Assembly: GCF_001696535.1 (NCBI RefSeq)
Contig: NZ_MBQE01000002.1
Location: 558,001-622,000 of the forward strand
Length of the DNA stretch: 64,000 nucleotides
From: Stappia indica
Lineage (GTDB): Bacteria; Pseudomonadota; Alphaproteobacteria; Rhizobiales; Stappiaceae
Direction: 5' to 3'
Positions 1 to 8,271 of the stretch are shown piece by piece; position 1 is the first letter of the stretch; every line of letters starts with the position of its first letter. The notes below the pieces were generated by a model, which made no database searches, was not told the origin of the DNA, and saw only the letters and a program-made list of their open reading frames with translations. A program made the position numbers and the translations under genes.

Positions 1-1300
1 CGCTGAGGATAACGATCAGCGTGAAACTGCCGTAGAGCACGTTCAGCGGGTTGGCCGGATCGTTGAAGGTCAGCACGTAGCCGAGGCCCAGGACCATGCC
101 GGGGACGGCGGCCGGCAGGATCGCCAGCAGCGACAGCGGACCGGTGAGAGGGTTCTTGAACTTCTGCACCACGATGGCGGTGAGACCGGTGATCGCGACG
201 CCGAGAATGGCGGTGGCCAGCGAGACGCCGACGCTGTTCCACAGCGGCGCCGTACCGTTCTGGACGTCGAACTCGTAGTGCTTCAGCGTGAAGCTCATGT
301 TGTAGGGCCACAGCCGCACGAAGCTCGCCACCACGACGATGACAAGGACGCTGAGGATCAGCGACACGACCGTGTAGGCATAGAGCGAGAAGGCGAGGTC
401 GCGGCCGCGGGACGGCTTTGTTTCCAAGGGCTTGGACTGGGCGGTGACCAGCGCGTGCTGGCGGCTGGAGATGCGCTTCTCGATCAGCTTGGCGAGGATA
501 GCCGGCACCAGGAGGACGATGCCGATCACCGCGCCGAGGCCGAATTGCGCCTGCCCGATGACCTGATTGTAGACCTCGGTGGCGAGCACGCTGAAGTCGC
601 CGCCGATCACCATCGGGTTGCCGAAGTCGGTCATCACCAGGGTGAAGACGACGAAGATCGCCGCCGCCAGACCGAAGCGCGTCGCCGGCAGCGTCACGTC
701 CCGGAAGATCCGCGCCGGCCCCGCGCCGAGCGTTTCCGCGCTCTCGTAGATGCGGGCATCGGCGACCGCAAGCGCCGCGGACAGGATCAGGTAGGCATAG
801 GGAAACGCATAGAGCGCATTGGCGATGGCCGTTCCCCAAAAGCCATAGATATCAATGTCGAAGCCGAGGAAGCGGTTGAGAACGCCGTTGCGGCCGAGCA
901 GGAGGATAAGTCCCTGCGCCTGCACCAGCGAGGGCGCGAACAGCGGCGTCAGCACCGCGATCCGCAGGAACGGCTTGAACGGGATAGCGGCGCGCTGCAG
1001 GGCATAAGCGTAGAAATAGGCAAGGCCGACGGCGGCCAGCGTCGCGGTCAGCGACATGGAAATGCTGTTGAGGACCAGCCGCCAGAAGCGCTCGGCGCCG
1101 AAGGTTTCGGTGAAGTTGCCGATGCCGAAACCGCTCGGTGTCTCGAAACCGCGCAGCAGGATGCCGGTCAGCGGCAGCAGCAGGAACAGCAGGATCGGGA
1201 TCGCGGCGAGTACCGACAGGCCCATGGTGATCGAGCGGTCGCTGGCCCAGCCGGCGGCCTTGCCGGCCCGTTGCGGCTCGCGTGCGGCCGACACGCTCAT
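1..1300 (-). CDS. ABC transporter permease, fused two-domain, 2-aminoethylphosphonate/Fe3+ type (3' end outside window)
   Basis: Inner-membrane permease of an importer. Reading the minus strand from ATG 1298-1300 gives an open frame to the window edge (about 433 codons), so the C-terminus is missing. A hydrophobic segment at about residues 27-50 is followed by several membrane spans, a first EAA-like cytoplasmic loop (SAETLGAGPARIFRDVTLPA, near residue 187), a polar linker and a second set of spans, which is the fused PhnU2/FbpB arrangement. The start overlaps the stop of the upstream ATPase gene (ATGA), so the two are translationally coupled. Substrate is inferred only: family members carry 2-aminoethylphosphonate, Fe3+ or organophosphates. 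Confidence 0.85.
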   Translation of the reverse strand, partial: MSVSAAREPQRAGKAAGWASDRSITMGLSVLAAIPILLFLLLPLTGILLRGFETPSGFGIGNFTETFGAERFWRLVLNSISMSLTATLAAVGLAYFYAYALQRAAIPFKPFLRIAVLTPLFAPSLVQAQGLILLLGRNGVLNRFLGFDIDIYGFWGTAIANALYAFPYAYLILSAALAVADARIYESAETLGAGPARIFRDVTLPATRFGLAAAIFVVFTLVMTDFGNPMVIGGDFSVLATEVYNQVIGQAQFGLGAVIGIVLLVPAILAKLIEKRISSRQHALVTAQSKPLETKPSRGRDLAFSLYAYTVVSLILSVLVIVVVASFVRLWPYNMSFTLKHYEFDVQNGTAPLWNSVGVSLATAILGVAITGLTAIVVQKFKNPLTGPLSLLAILPAAVPGMVLGLGYVLTFNDPANPLNVLYGSFTLIVILS

Positions 1301-2355
1301 GACAGCACCCGCAGCGCATCGGCGGGGAGAGAGACGGCCAGCCGCGTGCCGGTTTCCGGTACGGTGGCAGTGCCGTGCAGCTCGGCGACAATGGCGGTTT
1401 CCGGACGGTTTTCCGGTGCCAGCTCGACGCGGGTGATGTTGCCGAGGAAGGAAACCGAGCGCACGTCCACCGCGAGGATATTTTCGCCGCTCGCTCCTCG
1501 CTCCCGCAAGGCGACGGCCTCGGGGCGGATGCCGAGCGCGGCGGCGGTGGCCGCGTTCGCCGTGCCGTTTGCGAGGGTCGCCACCGCCAGCGGCGTGCCG
1601 GCGAAACGGTAGCTTCCGGCTGCGCCGGGATCGAGCGGCAGCACGTTCATGCGGCCGATGAAGTCGGCGACGAAAGCGGTGGCCGGTTCGCGGTAGAGCT
1701 GCTGCGGCGTGCCGATCTGCTCGATGCGGCCCTTGCTCATGACGACGATCAGGTCGGCCATGGCCAGCGCCTCTTCCTGGTCGTGGGTGACCATGATGGT
1801 GGTGATGCCGAGGCGCTTCTGCACCGCGCGGATCTCGATGCGCAGCTCCTCGCGCACCTTGGCGTCGAGCGCTGACAGCGGCTCGTCGAGCAGCAGCGCG
1901 GACGGATCGGGTGCCAGCGCACGGGCGAGCGCGATGCGCTGCTGCTGGCCGCCGGACATTTGCGAGGGCAGCTTCTCGGCCTGGTCGGCGAGATGCACGA
2001 GATCGAGCATCTCTTTGATTCTATTTTGCATTCTCGGCTTGTCCCAGCGGCGGCATTCGAGCCCGTAGCCGACGTTGCGGGCGGCCGTCATGTTGGGAAA
2101 CAGCGAGTAGGACTGGAAGACGACGCCGAAATTGCGGTTGCGCGCGGGGATCGAGGACAGGTCGGACTCGCCGAGGCGAATGCTGCCGCCATCGGCCTCC
2201 TCAAGCCCGGCGATGACCCGCAGCAAGGTGGTCTTGCCGCAGCCCGAGGGGCCGAGGAAGCAGACGAAGGAGCCCTGGGCCACCTCGAGCGAGACATGGT
2301 CGAGCGCGGTCAGCTTGCCGAAGCGCTTGACGAGATCGTGGATCGAAAGGTCCAT
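1297..2355 (-). CDS. ABC transporter ATP-binding protein (2-aminoethylphosphonate/Fe3+/polyamine type)
   Basis: Cytoplasmic ATPase of the same importer, 352 aa. Walker A GPSGCGKTT at residues 35-43, Q-loop VFQSYSLFPN, signature SGGQQQR, Walker B LLLDEPLSALD and H-loop VTHDQEEA are all intact, followed by a TOBE-like C-terminal domain. I chose ATG 2353-2355 (MDLSIHDLV), which has an AGGGAAAG ribosome site just upstream, over an in-frame TTG ten codons earlier. The stop overlaps the permease start. It lies about 170 nt downstream of the binding-protein gene on the same strand, so the order is binding protein, ATPase, permease. Confidence 0.92.
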   Translation of the reverse strand: MDLSIHDLVKRFGKLTALDHVSLEVAQGSFVCFLGPSGCGKTTLLRVIAGLEEADGGSIRLGESDLSSIPARNRNFGVVFQSYSLFPNMTAARNVGYGLECRRWDKPRMQNRIKEMLDLVHLADQAEKLPSQMSGGQQQRIALARALAPDPSALLLDEPLSALDAKVREELRIEIRAVQKRLGITTIMVTHDQEEALAMADLIVVMSKGRIEQIGTPQQLYREPATAFVADFIGRMNVLPLDPGAAGSYRFAGTPLAVATLANGTANAATAAALGIRPEAVALRERGASGENILAVDVRSVSFLGNITRVELAPENRPETAIVAELHGTATVPETGTRLAVSLPADALRVLS

Positions 2356-2525
2356 GGGGCTTTCCCTGCGGGCGTGTTTTTTCAAAGGAAGGCGGCAGCC
2401 GGCGCCCGTCCGCCAGGGGGCGGCGCCGGCGGCATCGGATCACGAGGCGGGGCGGCTTACCCGGCGGTCCCGCGTGATGCGCAAGACCGCCGGAATGCCC
2501 TTACGAGTTTCGGCTCAAGCCGTTC

Positions 2526-3533
2526 TCAACGCTCGTACTTTTCCTGCCAGGTCTGGACGATCCGGGCGCGCTCCTCGGCGGCTGCCTTGAAGTCGACCGG
2601 GAAGAGCACCTTCGACACGTCTTCCGGCAGGCCGGCAGAGGTGAAGCGCTCGGGCATCTTGCCGCCCGGCACGGTGACGATGGCCTTCCAGTCGTAATAG
2701 GCGTTGGCGGCCTGCTCGCTGAGGGTCCAGTCGAGGAACCGCTTGGCGGCGTCCTTGTTCTTGGAGCCGGCGACAAGGGCGTTGGCCTCCATCTCGTTGC
2801 CGGCGCCCTCGGACGGAACGACGAGCGTGATCGGATAGCCTTCCTCGATGTTCTTGACGGCGCGCAGGCCGAACGAGGCGCCGACCGTGTACTCGCCGGC
2901 CGACGCGGCGTTGCAGGGCCGCGAGCCCGACTTGATGTACTGGGCGACGTTCTTGTCGAGCTTGTCGAGGAACTCCCAGCCCTTCTCTTCGCCCATCAGC
3001 TGCAGCAGCGAGTTGATCTGGATGTAGCCGGTGCCGGAACTGGCCGGGTTGGGCATGACCACCTCGTCCTTGAAGGACGGGTCCGTCAGATCGGCCCAGG
3101 AGGTGGGCATCTTCAGGCCCTTGTCCTTCAGCCGCTCGTTGTTGACGCAGAGCGCGGCCATGTAGCCGGTGACCGCGAACCACTTGCCGTCGGGATCGCG
3201 GAACCGCTCGGGAACCTGGTCGATGCCGGCCGGCTTGTAAGCCTCCAGACCCTCGAGGATCTGCGGATTGACCATCGAGGTCACGGCAAAGCCCCACAGC
3301 ACGTCGTGCTGGGGATTGGCCTTCTCGGCGATGATGCGCGCAGCCAGGTCGCCGGTCGACAGGCGCAGCATGTTCACCTCGAGATCGGGAAGCGCCTTCT
3401 TCGCCTCCTCGAGGAAGGCCGCGGCCTCGTCCTCCTCATAGGACGTGTAGACCGTGATCGTGTCGGCCATTGCCGTGCCCGACAGCATGATCGCTGCAAG
3501 GGCGGCCAGTGCGGACCTCTTTGTCAGGTGCAT
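2526..3533 (-). CDS. ABC transporter substrate-binding protein (PhnS2/AfuA-like)
   Basis: Periplasmic binding protein of 335 aa and first gene of the importer operon. The N-terminus MHLTKRSALAALAAIMLSG is a clear Sec signal ending AMA-D. The mature protein starts with the TITVYTSYEEDEA strand-helix typical of the Fe3+/2-aminoethylphosphonate cluster, and includes PNPASSGTGY, a ligand-loop pattern of these proteins. Start ATG 3531-3533 has GAGGAGA upstream. A candidate DeoR operator (3547-3565) sits immediately 5' of that ribosome site. Ligand unproven: phosphonate, phosphate ester or ferric iron are all possible, although the Tyr pair used by ferric-binding proteins is not obvious. Confidence 0.88.
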   Translation of the reverse strand: MHLTKRSALAALAAIMLSGTAMADTITVYTSYEEDEAAAFLEEAKKALPDLEVNMLRLSTGDLAARIIAEKANPQHDVLWGFAVTSMVNPQILEGLEAYKPAGIDQVPERFRDPDGKWFAVTGYMAALCVNNERLKDKGLKMPTSWADLTDPSFKDEVVMPNPASSGTGYIQINSLLQLMGEEKGWEFLDKLDKNVAQYIKSGSRPCNAASAGEYTVGASFGLRAVKNIEEGYPITLVVPSEGAGNEMEANALVAGSKNKDAAKRFLDWTLSEQAANAYYDWKAIVTVPGGKMPERFTSAGLPEDVSKVLFPVDFKAAAEERARIVQTWQEKYER

Positions 3534-3546
3534 CTCGGTTCTCCTC

Positions 3547-3565
3547 TGTTCGAAAGGCAACATTT
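3547..3565. promoter_or_regulatory. Candidate DeoR-family operator, copy 1
   Basis: TGTTCGAAAGGCAACATTT matches the site at 4517-4535 at 16 of 19 positions, differing only in the central three bases. It lies just upstream of the ribosome site of the binding-protein gene starting at 3533, where a bound repressor would block the operon. Inferred operator for the adjacent DeoR regulator. Confidence 0.55.
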
Positions 3566-3669
3566 TTCTTTTTGTGACATTTAACGCTCAAATGGCGCGG
3601 CTTCACAACAGTCTAAATACAAGTTTCGAGATTTTTTAGCCGCCGAACGGATTTCCGGCGAGCTTGCGA

Positions 3670-4449
3670 TCACGCAATGTGCAGCCTGACCTCAGATGAG
3701 GCAAGGATCTGTTGCAGTGCACCTTGCGGCGCCGCGTCGGTCACGAGGTCAGAAACCTCGGTCACCGGTCCCAGATGCACCAGTGCGGTGCGGTAGAACT
3801 TGCTGGAATCGCTCGCAAGCAGTGTCGAGCGTGCCTGACCGATGGCCGCACGCACGATCGACACCTCGTTCTGGTCGTCGTCGCCCATGCCGCCATCCTC
3901 GGCAATGCCGCTGACGGCGATGATCGCCACGTCGAAGCGGAAGCGGCGAATGAACTCCGCGATGTCCTCGCCCATCACGCTGCCGGCGACGTTCTGGACG
4001 AAGCCGCCGGGAACCGCGACGGTGAAGTCCGTCCGGTCGATCAGGGTGACTGCGGCGCGAAGGCCGTAGGTGACGACGCGCAGAGCGGTGCGTTCGCACA
4101 GGGCCTCGGCCACAGCCTCACAGGTCGAGCCCGTGTCGAGGAAAACCGAGGCTCCGTCCGGCACCAGCTCGGCGACCCGCCGTGCGATGCGGCGCTTGGC
4201 GCTGGCCCGGTCGACACGGCGCTGGCGGTAGGTGTGGGCGTCGATGGGGCTCGCCAGCGCGACGCCGCCATGGTGGCGCCGTACGCGGCCGCTCTCGGCC
4301 AGTTCGCCGATGTCGCGGCGGATCGTCTGGGACGTCACGGCGAAGCGCTGGGTCAGTTCCTCGACCGAGGCATAGCCGGATTTCTCCAGGAAGCTCATGA
4401 CTTCCTGCTGGCGCAGGGTCTTCTTCTTGGGGTTTTCGTCCGTCCGCAT
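3670..4449 (-). CDS. DeoR/GlpR family transcriptional regulator
   Basis: DNA-binding repressor of 259 aa, the normal length for the family. The N-terminal DeoR winged helix-turn-helix covers about residues 10-70 (RQQEVMSFLEKSGYASVEEL, then TSQTIRRDIGELAESGRVRR with the family RR-H-GG pattern). The C-terminal DeoRC sugar-phosphate sensor domain has FLDTGSTCEAVAEAL, the FDVAIIAVSGI strand and LASDSSKFYRTALVHLG. Start ATG 4447-4449 has AAGAGA upstream; the frame stays open further but that part reads as non-coding. It precedes the phosphonate-like importer on the same strand and diverges from the sensing module at 4730. DeoRC domains usually bind phosphorylated sugars, which suits an organophosphate importer. 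Confidence 0.92.
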   Translation of the reverse strand: MRTDENPKKKTLRQQEVMSFLEKSGYASVEELTQRFAVTSQTIRRDIGELAESGRVRRHHGGVALASPIDAHTYRQRRVDRASAKRRIARRVAELVPDGASVFLDTGSTCEAVAEALCERTALRVVTYGLRAAVTLIDRTDFTVAVPGGFVQNVAGSVMGEDIAEFIRRFRFDVAIIAVSGIAEDGGMGDDDQNEVSIVRAAIGQARSTLLASDSSKFYRTALVHLGPVTEVSDLVTDAAPQGALQQILASSEVRLHIA

Positions 4450-4516
4450 CCGCTGTTTCTCTTGCCGCCCCCGGGTCCCTCGACGATCCGCCGATCGCCC
4501 CTCGGTTTCGCTGTTT

Positions 4517-4535
4517 TGTTCGAAATCGAACATTT
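4517..4535. promoter_or_regulatory. Candidate DeoR-family operator, copy 2
   Basis: TGTTCGAAATCGAACATTT contains the perfect palindrome TGTTCGA-AA-TCGAACA and nearly repeats the site at 3547-3565. It lies 68-86 nt upstream of the DeoR gene, in the divergent region shared with the gene at 4730, so it could serve autoregulation, control of the sensing module, or both. Confidence 0.6.
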
Positions 4536-4729
4536 GCTCGTTGCAAATAGGGGCACGGTCCGGCCGACAAGGCAAGCCTGCGCAAAAATTCCCATGGTGG
4601 AAGAGCGGGGCGACATGCCTTGAAGAGCCGGCTTGCTTGTGGCCAAATGCCGGCAATCGTGATCGCCGTGACCGGCATTTCGGGCCCTGCGGAGGAGCAG
4701 TCGGCGCCGGACCGGACACAGGAAGGACA

Positions 4730-6133
4730 ATGAAACCCTCACGTCTTGCAGTCCGGTCCGCCCCGGGAGGAGGGGGCGGCCGCCCGTGGACGAGCATTGC
4801 CGGACTCGTTGCCGGACTGCTCGCGCTCGCCCTTGCCCTGCTGCCCCGCCCTCTTGCCGCACAGGATGCGAGTGCGCCCGCCGGAGCTCCGGCCGGGCCG
4901 CCGACCATCGTGCTGACGTCCTATCCCGAGCCGTTCGCCAAGGCGGTCGGGGCCGCCTATGCGCGCACGCATCCCGGCGAGGAGCTGCGCTTCCTGCACA
5001 AGTCGACCCACGCGATCATCGAGCATGTGACGAGCGAGCGCCTGCCGCGCGCCGACGTGGTGTGGACCAGCTCGCCGATCGCCATTGCCGAGCTTGCGCG
5101 CGCGCGGCTGCTGGCGCGGCCGGAGCGGGCGGGCGAGGCGGCGACGAGCGGGCCGGAGCCTTCGGCACCGCGGCTTCATGCCTTCGCCTATTCGCAGCTC
5201 GGCATCATGTGGCGGCCGGATCTCGTCCGCGCCAAGGGGCTGCCGGTGCCGACCGACCTGCAATCGCTGCTGGCGCCGGACTATGCCGGCATGGTCGCGA
5301 TGTCCGCGCCGGCGCGTTCGGGCACGACGCTGCTCTTCGTCGAACTGGTGCTGCAATCGCTCGGCTGGGACGAGGGCTGGGCCTATCTGCAGCAACTGGC
5401 CGGCAACCTGGCAACGGTGACGGCGCGGTCCTTCGGCGTGCCGGAGGGGCTGGCGCATGGCCGCTTCCCGGTCGGCATCGGCGTCGGCTTCCTTGCCCGC
5501 ACCCAGCAGACGAACGGCGAGCAGCTCGCCTTTCTCGCCGCGCCCGAGGACGTGATGCTGCCGGCCGGCGTTGCGGCGCTCAGCACGGCCCGCCATGCGC
5601 AGGGCGCGCGCCGTTTCGTCGGCTTTCTGCAAGGGGACGCGGGACAGGCGCTGCTGGCCGATCCGCAGGTGGCACGCATCCCGCTGGCCGCCGCCCGGCA
5701 GGCGACCCCCTTCGAGGAGCGGTTCGACTATCTGCTCGCCTCCACCCGGCGCGACGTGGTGGTGGCGCTGTTCGACCAGCTGGTGACCTACCAGCTCGAC
5801 GAGCACCGGCGGTTCTGGCGCCGCTGGCGCGAGGTCGGCGCAATGGTTTCGGGAGAGGGTGATGCTGCGCGCGAGGCGCGTGCCTTGCTGGGTCAGGCCT
5901 ATCGCCGGGCGACCGGCGTGCCGGTGCGCGCCTTCATGGCGCATGATCCGGCATTGGTGCGGGTGTTCTCGCCCGGCGGCCCGGAACGGCTGGAAAACCG
6001 CGCCTTTCGCGAGCGGCTGATGGAGAGCTGGCACCGGGAGACGCGCGAGCGGCTGGCCGAGGCGGGCGCCCTGGTCGAGCAGGCGCAGCGCCGCATGGCG
6101 GCCGCTGTCGCCGTTTCGCCGGCACAGCAGTGA
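4730..6133 (+). CDS. Periplasmic binding protein of a PgtC-like sensing module
   Basis: Exported binding protein, 467 aa. A long hydrophobic signal (GLVAGLLALALALLPRPLAAQ) follows a basic N-terminus. The body is an Fe3+/sugar-phosphate type binding fold (TIVLTSYPEPFAKAVGAAYA; GIMWRPDLV; PARSGTTLLFVELV; ARSFGVPEGLAHG). The same landmarks occur in the binding protein at 9815 (SRSGTTHLTIETI; TERSFGVPDGVN), and the C-terminal helical extension also aligns, so the two are full-length paralogues. Start ATG 4730 has GGAAGGA at 4721-4727. The stop overlaps the sensor kinase start (GTGA), indicating obligate co-expression. In Salmonella PgtABC a PgtC protein and kinase PgtB sense phosphoglycerate; I infer that this protein presents ligand to the kinase rather than feeding a permease. 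Confidence 0.85.
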   Translation: MKPSRLAVRSAPGGGGGRPWTSIAGLVAGLLALALALLPRPLAAQDASAPAGAPAGPPTIVLTSYPEPFAKAVGAAYARTHPGEELRFLHKSTHAIIEHVTSERLPRADVVWTSSPIAIAELARARLLARPERAGEAATSGPEPSAPRLHAFAYSQLGIMWRPDLVRAKGLPVPTDLQSLLAPDYAGMVAMSAPARSGTTLLFVELVLQSLGWDEGWAYLQQLAGNLATVTARSFGVPEGLAHGRFPVGIGVGFLARTQQTNGEQLAFLAAPEDVMLPAGVAALSTARHAQGARRFVGFLQGDAGQALLADPQVARIPLAAARQATPFEERFDYLLASTRRDVVVALFDQLVTYQLDEHRRFWRRWREVGAMVSGEGDAAREARALLGQAYRRATGVPVRAFMAHDPALVRVFSPGGPERLENRAFRERLMESWHRETRERLAEAGALVEQAQRRMAAAVAVSPAQQ

Positions 6134-8271
6134 CGATGGCTATGCAGGACGGTGGGCAGGACGGCGGGCAGGACGGTCGGCAGGACCGCGTTTCCCCGCG
6201 GCCGGAGCGGCTGCATTCCTTCATCGGCTTCCGCCTGATCGCGGCGCTGGCGATCATCGCGACGGTCGGCATCGGCACGGCGGCGCTCTCGGTCTACGTC
6301 TTTTCCAGCTACGGCGAGACGGTGAGCGATCTCGTCGCCATCGAAAGCGGGCGGCAGGCCGACATTTCGCGCTTCGCCGAGGTGGCGACGGGCATTCGCG
6401 CCGACATGCCGCGCCTCGTTTTCGCCCGCAGTACGGAAACCCGGCAGGAAAGCCGGGCGCGGCTCGAGGCGGCGGTGGCGAGCCTTGCCGATCTGCTGGA
6501 GCGCATCGGCCGCACGCTGAGCGACGAATTGCCGGGCAGTGCGGACCTGGCCGCCGACCTGCCGCAGGCGCTCGCCGCCGACATCGCCCGGATCGACGGG
6601 AATGTCGCCCGGCATCTGGAGATCCGCCAGCAGGTGGATGCGCTGGTCGTGCGGCTCAACCGCCTGCACGACGAGGCCCTGCGCGAGATCGAGCCGCTGA
6701 TCGTCGACACCGACTTCAACATCCGCGTTGCGCTGGACGCGATGGAGGGCGCGGCACCGGCCGCCGAAGGCGCGGCCCCGCAGACCGAGCTGCTGGAAGG
6801 CGAGCTGAGCTTTGCCGAGACGCTGTGGAGCGCGCATGCCCACGTGAACCTGCTGATCGGCAAGCTGTTGCGCGTTGCCCAGGCGCAGGACCGCGACGTG
6901 ATCGAGCTGCTGCGCCAGGACGTCGGCGAGGCGGTGGCCGGCACCGGCGACATGGTCTCGCTGCTGGCGCAGGCGGCAAGCACCGTGACCCTGCGCCAGG
7001 CGCTGGCGGATATCGCAAGGCTCGGCGCGCCGGGGGGCGAGCTGTTCGACCTGAAGCTGAGCGAGGCGGCGCTGGCGGGCGAGAGCGCGGTGATCGTCGA
7101 CGAGGCCGGCGACAAGCTCGACCGGCTGTCGCGCCTCGTCAGCGGGGCGGTTGCCTCCGCCGGCCGGCGTTCGGTCGAGGCGGCGGCGTCCGCGCGCGAT
7201 GCGCTGGCGCGCGGCACGGTGCTGCTGCTCGGGCTCGGCGGCTTGCTGGCGGTGGTGGCGCTGGTGGTCGGCTGGCTGACGGTCGGCCGGCAGTTCATCC
7301 CGCGCCTGTCCAGTCTGCTGAAATCCATGCGGGCCATCGCGGAAGGCGAGCTCGACGCGCCGGTCAACGTCACCGGGCGGGACGAGATGGGCCAGCTCGC
7401 CGATGCGCTGCGCACGCTGCAGGGGCGCAGCCAGCTCGCCCGGCGGCGGCGGCTGGAGCTGGTGGAGATCAACGAGCGGCTGACCCACGAGATCGGCGAG
7501 CGCCGGCAGGTGGAGGCCAAGCTGCTGGAGACCCAGGAGGAACTGGTGCAGGCGGGCAAGATGGCCGCGCTCGGCCAGCTGTCGGCGGGCATCGCGCACG
7601 AGTTCAACCAGCCGCTCGCCGCCATGCGCTCCTACCTGCACAATGCGCGGCGCTATCTCGATCAGGCCAACACGGGCAAGGTGCAGGAGAAGCTGGAGCA
7701 GGTCTCGGGCCTGGTGCTGCGACTGGCCGACACGTCCAACCACCTGAAGACGCTGGCGCGCCGGCGCACCCGCGAGGCGGCAAGCTGCGATCCGGCGCCC
7801 ATCGTGTTGCGGGCAGCGGAGCTGTTCCGCATGCAGCCCGGCGCGGCGCGCATCGCCTTCGACCTGCCGCAGGAGGCGGGCGGGCCGATGGTGCGGGCCG
7901 ATGCCAACCGGCTGGAACAGGTGCTGATCAACCTCATCGGCAACGCGGTCGACGCGGTGGAGGCCAGCGAGGCGCCGCGGGTCGCCGTCGCGGTGCGGGC
8001 GGCCGGAGACCGGGTGGAGATCGAGGTCGCGGACAATGGCTGCGGCATTCCCGAAGGTGTGCTCGCCAAGGTGTTCGACCCGTTCTTCACCACCAAGGGG
8101 CCGGGCCGGGGGCTTGGTCTCGGCCTGTCGATCTCCTACAACATCGTCCGCGATTTCGATGGGAGCCTGCGCTTTGCTCCCGCCGAGGGCGGCGGCACGC
8201 GTGCGATCTTGGAATTGCACCGGGCGGACGAAGGGCAGGAGGCAAGGGACGCGGCGAATGGCGGGATCTAG
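6130..8271 (+). CDS. Sensor histidine kinase, PgtB/DctB-like
   Basis: Membrane sensor kinase, 713 aa. After a short cytoplasmic QDGG repeat there is TM1 (RLIAALAIIATVGIGTAALS), a large, mostly helical periplasmic domain of about 300 residues, TM2 (TVLLLGLGGLLAVVALVVGW), a HAMP linker, a coiled coil, and the HisKA H-box LSAGIAHEFNQPLAAM with the phospho-acceptor His at residue 490. The HATPase_c domain has an intact N-box (QVLINLIGNAVDAV), G1 (VADNGCGIP) and G2 (GPGRGLGLGLSISYNIV). Start is GTG 6130 overlapping the upstream stop; ATG 6136 or 6142 are alternatives. It sits between its presumed input protein and its response regulator (14-nt overlap), so the three form one operon. Confidence 0.92.
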   Translation: MTMAMQDGGQDGGQDGRQDRVSPRPERLHSFIGFRLIAALAIIATVGIGTAALSVYVFSSYGETVSDLVAIESGRQADISRFAEVATGIRADMPRLVFARSTETRQESRARLEAAVASLADLLERIGRTLSDELPGSADLAADLPQALAADIARIDGNVARHLEIRQQVDALVVRLNRLHDEALREIEPLIVDTDFNIRVALDAMEGAAPAAEGAAPQTELLEGELSFAETLWSAHAHVNLLIGKLLRVAQAQDRDVIELLRQDVGEAVAGTGDMVSLLAQAASTVTLRQALADIARLGAPGGELFDLKLSEAALAGESAVIVDEAGDKLDRLSRLVSGAVASAGRRSVEAAASARDALARGTVLLLGLGGLLAVVALVVGWLTVGRQFIPRLSSLLKSMRAIAEGELDAPVNVTGRDEMGQLADALRTLQGRSQLARRRRLELVEINERLTHEIGERRQVEAKLLETQEELVQAGKMAALGQLSAGIAHEFNQPLAAMRSYLHNARRYLDQANTGKVQEKLEQVSGLVLRLADTSNHLKTLARRRTREAASCDPAPIVLRAAELFRMQPGAARIAFDLPQEAGGPMVRADANRLEQVLINLIGNAVDAVEASEAPRVAVAVRAAGDRVEIEVADNGCGIPEGVLAKVFDPFFTTKGPGRGLGLGLSISYNIVRDFDGSLRFAPAEGGGTRAILELHRADEGQEARDAANGGI
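6145..6186 (+). repeat. 12-nt tandem repeat inside the kinase 5' end
   Basis: Three and a half near-identical 12-nt units (CAGGACGGTGGG and variants) encode QDGG-QDGG-QDGR-QDR at the kinase N-terminus. The repeat keeps frame, so slippage by one unit changes length by four residues without disrupting the protein. Confidence 0.8.
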
